In this document: piece after piece, positions 59,784 through 64,000 of the stretch
Numbering within the stretch: position 1 is the first letter of the stretch
Layout of the letters: each line of letters opens with the position of its first letter
Source: Halorubrum lacusprofundi ATCC 49239
GTDB taxonomy: Archaea > Halobacteriota > Halobacteria > Halobacteriales > Haloferacaceae
Assembly (NCBI RefSeq): GCF_000022205.1
Contig: NC_012029.1
Coordinates: forward strand, 1,674,001 to 1,738,000
DNA length: 64,000 bases
Direction of reading: 5' to 3'
Position numbers and translations under genes: made by a program
The notes under the pieces: generated by a model
Told to the model about the DNA's origin: nothing
The model's input: only the letters and a program-made list of their open reading frames with translations
The model's database searches: none

Positions 59784-59999
59784 ATGAGCGCCGCTGAATA
59801 CGACCGGTACGACTGGATCCGCGGCGTGCTCGCCGCGGCCGACAAGCCGCTGACGGCGCGGGAGATCCTCGCACTCGCCGGGAAATGCGAGGAGATCGAC
59901 AGCCCGCACCGCATCGCCACCGTGTTGGGGCGGTGGGCCGAGCGCGGCGAGGTCGAGGTCATTGCGGATCGGCCGTATCGATACCGGCTGGAGGCCTGA
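59784..59999 (+). CDS. Small winged-helix protein (71 aa)
   Basis: 71 residues: MSAAEYDRYDWIRGVLAAADKPLTAREILALAGKCEEIDSPHRIATVLGRWAERGEVEVIADRPYRYRLEA (in part). The pattern KPLTAREILALAG (helix-turn-helix), HRIATVLGRWAERGEVEVI (recognition helix and wing) fits a MarR/ArsR-like wHTH. It could bind its own promoter palindrome. No family name can be given. Confidence 0.75.
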   Translation: MSAAEYDRYDWIRGVLAAADKPLTAREILALAGKCEEIDSPHRIATVLGRWAERGEVEVIADRPYRYRLEA

Positions 60000-60015
60000 G
60001 CGGGAGGACCCACGA

Positions 60016-61050
60016 TCAGTCCGGTCCGAACCGGAGCGCCTTCTCCTCCGGGTCGAGCGTCGCGACCGCGCCGAGCGGGAGCGGGAACGAGGGATCGGTG
60101 TGGCCGAAGTCGTAGCCGAAGCCAGCGACGGCGTCGGGCACGTATCGTCCAAGCTCCCGAGTGACGACGTTCTCTAGCTCGGCGGGGTACTCATCGGGGT
60201 CCGGATCCCACTCTAGCGGCGGTGCGTTGGTCCGCGGGCGACCGACGAGCACGCCGTCGAACCGCTCTAACAGCCCGCGCTCACCCATCGCGCGAAGCGT
60301 GTAGCCGACCTCGCGCGGCGGCGGTACGTCCTCCGAGGTCTCCAGCGCGAGGACGGCCCCGTCGAGTCGGTCGGGCGCCGGGAGGTAGCGGTCCGTCTGG
60401 AGGTGCCACTTCACGATCGCGAACGTCCCGCCCCACACCCGACCGCGGACCGGTTCGGCGGAGTCTCCCTCCGGCCCCACCCACATCGTCGGGCCGGGGG
60501 TATCGTCCCACTCGCGGGGCTCGCGAGCCTCGAAGTCGAACCAGTCGTCGGTCCACTCGTCGGCGGGCACGATCCGGCCGAGCGACTCCTCAAACAGCGC
60601 GCGACGGAGGTACCGCTCGGTGTAGGTGTGGAGATCGGCGTCGCAGACGAGGTCCGGGTGGACGCCGAGCCCGTAGCTGACGATCCCGCGGTTCCAGAGG
60701 AACAGCCGGAGGTTGTCGTTGTCGCTGTAGCCGAAAAAGCGGGTCGGGCTCGCCGCGAGCGCGTCCCCGTCGAGGTGTCGCAGGACCCGAATCTGGTCGT
60801 CGCCGCCGGTGTACGCCATCACGGCGCCGATTTCGGGATCCGCAAAGGCGTCCTCGATGTCGGCCGCGCGCGCCGCGGGCGACGCCGGCTCGTCGCGGTC
60901 GGGATCCGCCGTCGGGAACACCCGCGTCTCGACGCCGAGCCCGGCGAGTCGTTCGCGACCGATCTGGAGCTTCGTCGCGTCGGGGGGCCGAGAGGGAGCC
61001 ACGATCGCGAGCGCTTGGTCGTCGCCGAGCGGCGGGGGCGTGGTGAACGC
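60016..61050 (-). CDS. S66-family LD-carboxypeptidase (MccF-like)
   Basis: 344 residues from the ATG at 61050 (MAFTTPPPLGDDQALAIVAPSRPPD). The nucleophile is Ser110 in GYSDND, in the Ser-Glu-His S66 fold. The N-terminal half has AIVAPSRPP and VMAYTGGDDQIRVLRHLD; the C-terminal half RVWGGTFAIVKWHLQTDRYLP, ALETSEDVPPPREVGYTLRAMGERGLL and the His in HTDPSFPLPLGAVATLD. Haloarchaea lack murein, so the substrate may be other peptide-like molecules; MccF-type immunity to a peptide antibiotic is another option. Convergent with the winged-helix gene. Confidence 0.85.
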   Translation of the reverse strand, partial: AFTTPPPLGDDQALAIVAPSRPPDATKLQIGRERLAGLGVETRVFPTADPDRDEPASPAARAADIEDAFADPEIGAVMAYTGGDDQIRVLRHLDGDALAASPTRFFGYSDNDNLRLFLWNRGIVSYGLGVHPDLVCDADLHTYTERYLRRALFEESLGRIVPADEWTDDWFDFEAREPREWDDTPGPTMWVGPEGDSAEPVRGRVWGGTFAIVKWHLQTDRYLPAPDRLDGAVLALETSEDVPPPREVGYTLRAMGERGLLERFDGVLVGRPRTNAPPLEWDPDPDEYPAELENVVTRELGRYVPDAVAGFGYDFGHTDPSFPLPLGAVATLDPEEKALRFGPD

Positions 61051-61211
61051 CATACTGACGGGCTGCGTCAGGCATCCTGATAAACCGTCGGCATGCTTGG
61101 TACCGACGCTCATGCGATATGGGACGACATACCTTGCGAAAATCGCAAACTTGCTGCGAGATTCGTATTCTATCGCCGACCTTATTACGATGAACGTATT
61201 CCGTCCGCGTA

Positions 61212-64000
61212 ATGAGCGAGGACCGGACGATACTACTCATCGGCAGCGGACCGATCCAGATCGGACAGGCGGCCGAGTTCGACTACTCCGGGGCACAGGC
61301 GTGCCGCGCCCTTCAGGAGGAGGGCGCTCGCGTCGTCCTGGTGAACTCGAACCCGGCGACGATCATGACCGACCCCGAGACCGCAGACCGGGTGTACATC
61401 GAGCCGATCACGCCCGAGGCGATCTCGGAAGTCATCCGGATCGAGGAGCCCGACGGCGTCATCGCCGGACTCGGCGGCCAGACCGGGCTCAACGTCACCG
61501 CCGAACTCGCGGAGGAGGGAATTTTGGAGGAGTACGACGTCGAGGTGATGGGGACGCCGCTCGACACCATCTACGCGACGGAGGACCGCGACCTGTTCCG
61601 CCAGCGGATGGAGGGTCTGGGCCAGCCGGTTCCCGCCTCGACGACCATCTCGCTCGACGAGGGCGAGTCGGTCACCGACTTCGACGAGGAGGCCTTCCGC
61701 GGGCGCGTGCAGGCCGCCGTCGACGAGGTCGGCGGGCTCCCCGTTATCGCCCGGACGACGTACACCCTCGGCGGCTCCGGCTCCGGCGTCGTCGACGACT
61801 TCGAGGAACTGGTCGAACGCGTCCGCAAGGGGCTCCGCCTCTCGCGGAACAGCGAGGTGCTCATCACCGAGTCCATCGCTGGCTGGGTCGAACTGGAGTA
61901 CGAAGTGATGCGGGACGCCGACGACTCCTGTATCATCATCTGCAACATGGAGAACATCGACCCGATGGGGATCCACACCGGGGAGTCGACGGTCGTCACC
62001 CCCTCGCAGGTGATTCCCGACGACGGGCATCAGGAGATGCGCGACGCCGCGCTTGAAGTAATTCGGGATCTGGGCATTCAGGGCGGGTGTAACATCCAGT
62101 TCGCGTGGCACGACGACGGGACGCCGGGCGGCGAGTACCGCGTGGTGGAAGTGAACCCGCGCGTCTCCCGCTCCTCCGCGCTCGCGTCGAAGGCGACCGG
62201 CTACCCGATCGCTCGCGTCACCGCGAAGGTCGCGCTGGGCAAGCGGCTCCCCGAGATCGACAACGAGATCACCGGCGAGACCACTGCCGCCTTCGAGCCC
62301 GCCATCGACTACGTAGTGACGAAGGTGCCACGCTGGCCCATCGACAAGTTCGACGACGTGGATTTCGAACTCGGCACCGCGATGAAGTCCACGGGCGAGG
62401 CGATGGCGATCGGCCGGAACTTCGAGGAGAGCCTGCTGAAGTCGCTCCGCTCCTCCGAGTACGACCCCGCCGTCGATTGGCCCGCGATCGACGACGAGAC
62501 CCTTGAGACCGAGTACCTCGAACGCCCCACGCCGGACCGCCCGTACGCGATCTTCGAGGCGTTCGACCGCGGCTACACCGTCGCGGACGTCGAGGACCTG
62601 ACCGGGATCAAGCCGTGGTACCTCGAGCGGTTCAAGCGCGTCAGCGACTCCGCGCAGGCCGCGCAGAACGGCGAGTTCGCACAGGCGGCCACCGCGGGCC
62701 ACACCAACGCCGACATCGCGGCCCTCGACGGCGGCGTCGACGTCGAGACCGTGGAGGAGGACGTTCCCGGCCGGACGTACAAACAGGTCGACACCTGTGC
62801 CGGCGAGTTCGCCGCCGAGACCCCGTACTACTACTCCGCCCGTCAGTCCGAGTTCAACCGGGGACCGCTGAAGGGCGACGCCGCGGCCGGCGAGCTCGTC
62901 GTCGACAAGAGCGTCGACAGCGTGGTCGTCGTCGGCGGCGGGCCGATCCGGATCGGGCAGGGCGTCGAGTTCGACTACTGCTCGGTCCACGCGATTCAGG
63001 CGCTTCGCGAGCTCGGTATCGAGGCGCACGTCGTCAACAACAACCCCGAGACCGTCTCGACCGACTACGACACCTCCGACGGGTTGTTCTTCGACCCGAT
63101 CACCGCCGAGGAGGTCGCCGACGTGGTCGAGGCGACCGGCGCCGACGGCGTGATGGTTCAGTTCGGCGGACAGACGTCGGTCAACATCGGCGAACCGCTC
63201 GAAGCGGAACTCCAGCGCCGCGGGCTTGACTGCGAGATAATGGGCACGAGCGTCGAGGCGATGGACTTAGCGGAGGACCGCGACCGGTTCAACGTCCTGA
63301 TGGACGAGATGGGGATCGCCCAGCCGAAGGGCGGCACCGCGACGAGCGAGAGTGAGGCGCTCGAACTCGCTCACGATCTCGGGTACCCCGTCCTCGTGCG
63401 CCCCTCCTACGTGCTGGGCGGGCGTGCGATGCGGGTCGTCGAGGACGACGCGGAACTCGAAGAGTACATCGAGGAGGCGGTCCGGGTCTCACCCGACAAG
63501 CCGATCTTAGTCGACCAGTTCCTCGACGACGCGGTCGAACTGGACGTCGACGCCGTAGCGGACGGGGATGACGTGCTGCTCGGCGGCGTGATGGAGCACG
63601 TCGAGAGCGCGGGCGTCCACTCGGGCGACTCCGCCTGTATGATTCCGCCGCGCTCGCTGGGCGAGGAGACGCTGGCTCGGGTCCGCGAGGTCACCGAGGA
63701 CATCGCCCGCGCGCTCGACACCGTCGGCCTGCTCAACGTCCAGCTCGCGGTAACGGGCGTCGGCGACGACGACGCCGAAAGCGAGGTGTACGTGCTGGAG
63801 GCGAACCCGCGCTCCTCGCGGACGGTCCCGTTCGTCTCGAAGTCGACGGGCGTCCCCATCGCGAAGCTGGCTGCGAAGGTGATGACCGACGACCTGACGC
63901 TCGCCGACCTCGACGTCGACGAGCAGATCCCCGAACACCGCAGCGTGAAGGAGGTCGTCCTCCCGTTCGACCGCCTGCCGGGATCGGACCCGCGGCTCGG
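61212..64000 (+). CDS. carB: Carbamoyl-phosphate synthase large subunit, 3' end outside window
   Basis: 929 residues visible, frame open to the window edge. Makes carbamoyl phosphate from glutamine-derived ammonia, bicarbonate and ATP for pyrimidines and arginine. The first ATP-grasp unit starts LLIGSGPIQIGQAAEFDYSGAQ and the second GGGPIRIGQGVEFDYCSVHA (from about 62930). ARTTYTLGGSGSG and NPRVSRSSALASKATG mark the first, and RPSYVLGGRAMRVV the second. An acidic insert separates the halves. The 161-bp gap before it (61051-61211) is AT-rich and divergent from the S66 gene; I see TTATTACG near 61182 as TATA. Confidence 0.95.
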   Translation, partial: MSEDRTILLIGSGPIQIGQAAEFDYSGAQACRALQEEGARVVLVNSNPATIMTDPETADRVYIEPITPEAISEVIRIEEPDGVIAGLGGQTGLNVTAELAEEGILEEYDVEVMGTPLDTIYATEDRDLFRQRMEGLGQPVPASTTISLDEGESVTDFDEEAFRGRVQAAVDEVGGLPVIARTTYTLGGSGSGVVDDFEELVERVRKGLRLSRNSEVLITESIAGWVELEYEVMRDADDSCIIICNMENIDPMGIHTGESTVVTPSQVIPDDGHQEMRDAALEVIRDLGIQGGCNIQFAWHDDGTPGGEYRVVEVNPRVSRSSALASKATGYPIARVTAKVALGKRLPEIDNEITGETTAAFEPAIDYVVTKVPRWPIDKFDDVDFELGTAMKSTGEAMAIGRNFEESLLKSLRSSEYDPAVDWPAIDDETLETEYLERPTPDRPYAIFEAFDRGYTVADVEDLTGIKPWYLERFKRVSDSAQAAQNGEFAQAATAGHTNADIAALDGGVDVETVEEDVPGRTYKQVDTCAGEFAAETPYYYSARQSEFNRGPLKGDAAAGELVVDKSVDSVVVVGGGPIRIGQGVEFDYCSVHAIQALRELGIEAHVVNNNPETVSTDYDTSDGLFFDPITAEEVADVVEATGADGVMVQFGGQTSVNIGEPLEAELQRRGLDCEIMGTSVEAMDLAEDRDRFNVLMDEMGIAQPKGGTATSESEALELAHDLGYPVLVRPSYVLGGRAMRVVEDDAELEEYIEEAVRVSPDKPILVDQFLDDAVELDVDAVADGDDVLLGGVMEHVESAGVHSGDSACMIPPRSLGEETLARVREVTEDIARALDTVGLLNVQLAVTGVGDDDAESEVYVLEANPRSSRTVPFVSKSTGVPIAKLAAKVMTDDLTLADLDVDEQIPEHRSVKEVVLPFDRLPGSDPRL

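Overview
This 64 kb window is a stretch of haloarchaeal chromosome, most likely Halorubrum or a close relative. The basis is very high GC with G/C-ending codons, strongly acidic proteins, TATA boxes of the TTTATAAG/TTTTAA type placed about 26 nt before leaderless ATGs, and archaea-specific genes (TFE, CDC48/VAT, aTrm56, type II GAPDH, Mch, Mer, CofE, Tsr3, H4MPT/F420 enzymes). It reads as ordinary core genome broken by small islands of repeats and transposon relics. No CRISPR array, rRNA, integrase or intact transposase was seen. One tRNA (tRNA-Gly, anticodon CCC, minus strand) was found.

Layout. 1-9.7 kb: a truncated PiT phosphate transporter, LarC with a large histidine-rich insert, AspRS, two secreted proteins, a TVP38/TMEM64 membrane protein, NAD kinase and a KaiC/RAD55-like ATPase with a long DPFGG-rich N-terminus. 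9.7-10.95 kb: a relic island with a miniature IS, two IS605-type end hairpins without tnpB, a PRC-barrel gene, and a tandem duplication carrying copies of the 3' end of tRNA-Gly. 11-24.3 kb: M28 peptidase, TruA, Usp, XapX, cyclophilin, nucleoside-recognition protein, beta-propeller protein, M29 aminopeptidase, GapII, membrane proteins, peroxiredoxin and Tsr3. Four copies of an intergenic repeat family lie among these. 24.3-41 kb: CofE-Mer, a chemotaxis transducer, site-2 protease, archaeal-type ornithine cyclodeaminase with GNAT, Usp, rhodanese, S9 peptidase, PhoU/TrkA-C protein, Mch and several halophile-only small proteins. 41-52 kb: Dna2-like nuclease-helicase, DUF47, PurC, aTrm56, double-domain KaiC, a frameshifted PAS/LOV histidine kinase, an M48-like protein without its zinc motif, a tandem Usp and an IS6 relic. 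52-64 kb: TFE-DUF2110-DUF5803 operon, CinA-like protein, COG3199 NAD-kinase-like protein, CDC48 with a 39-codon upstream ORF, DUF5815, a winged-helix protein, S66 peptidase and the start of carB.

The most interesting feature is the intergenic repeat family at about 15.0, 17.4, 22.4 and 24.0 kb, with a truncated left end at 17.34 kb and a solo right end at 33.54 kb. Each full copy has a conserved core and room for three hairpins. The arms of these hairpins differ between copies but stay complementary (compensatory changes), and a TTTATAAG box precedes the core in three copies. This suggests an undescribed structured RNA or a structured non-autonomous mobile element. Other points worth checking are the cdc48 leader ORF, the possible link between LarC and a nickel-pincer-dependent ornithine cyclodeaminase, the catalytically dead M48 paralogue, the frameshifted LOV kinase, and the tRNA-Gly 3'-end duplications. 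All function calls come from reading the translated sequence; no database search was run.
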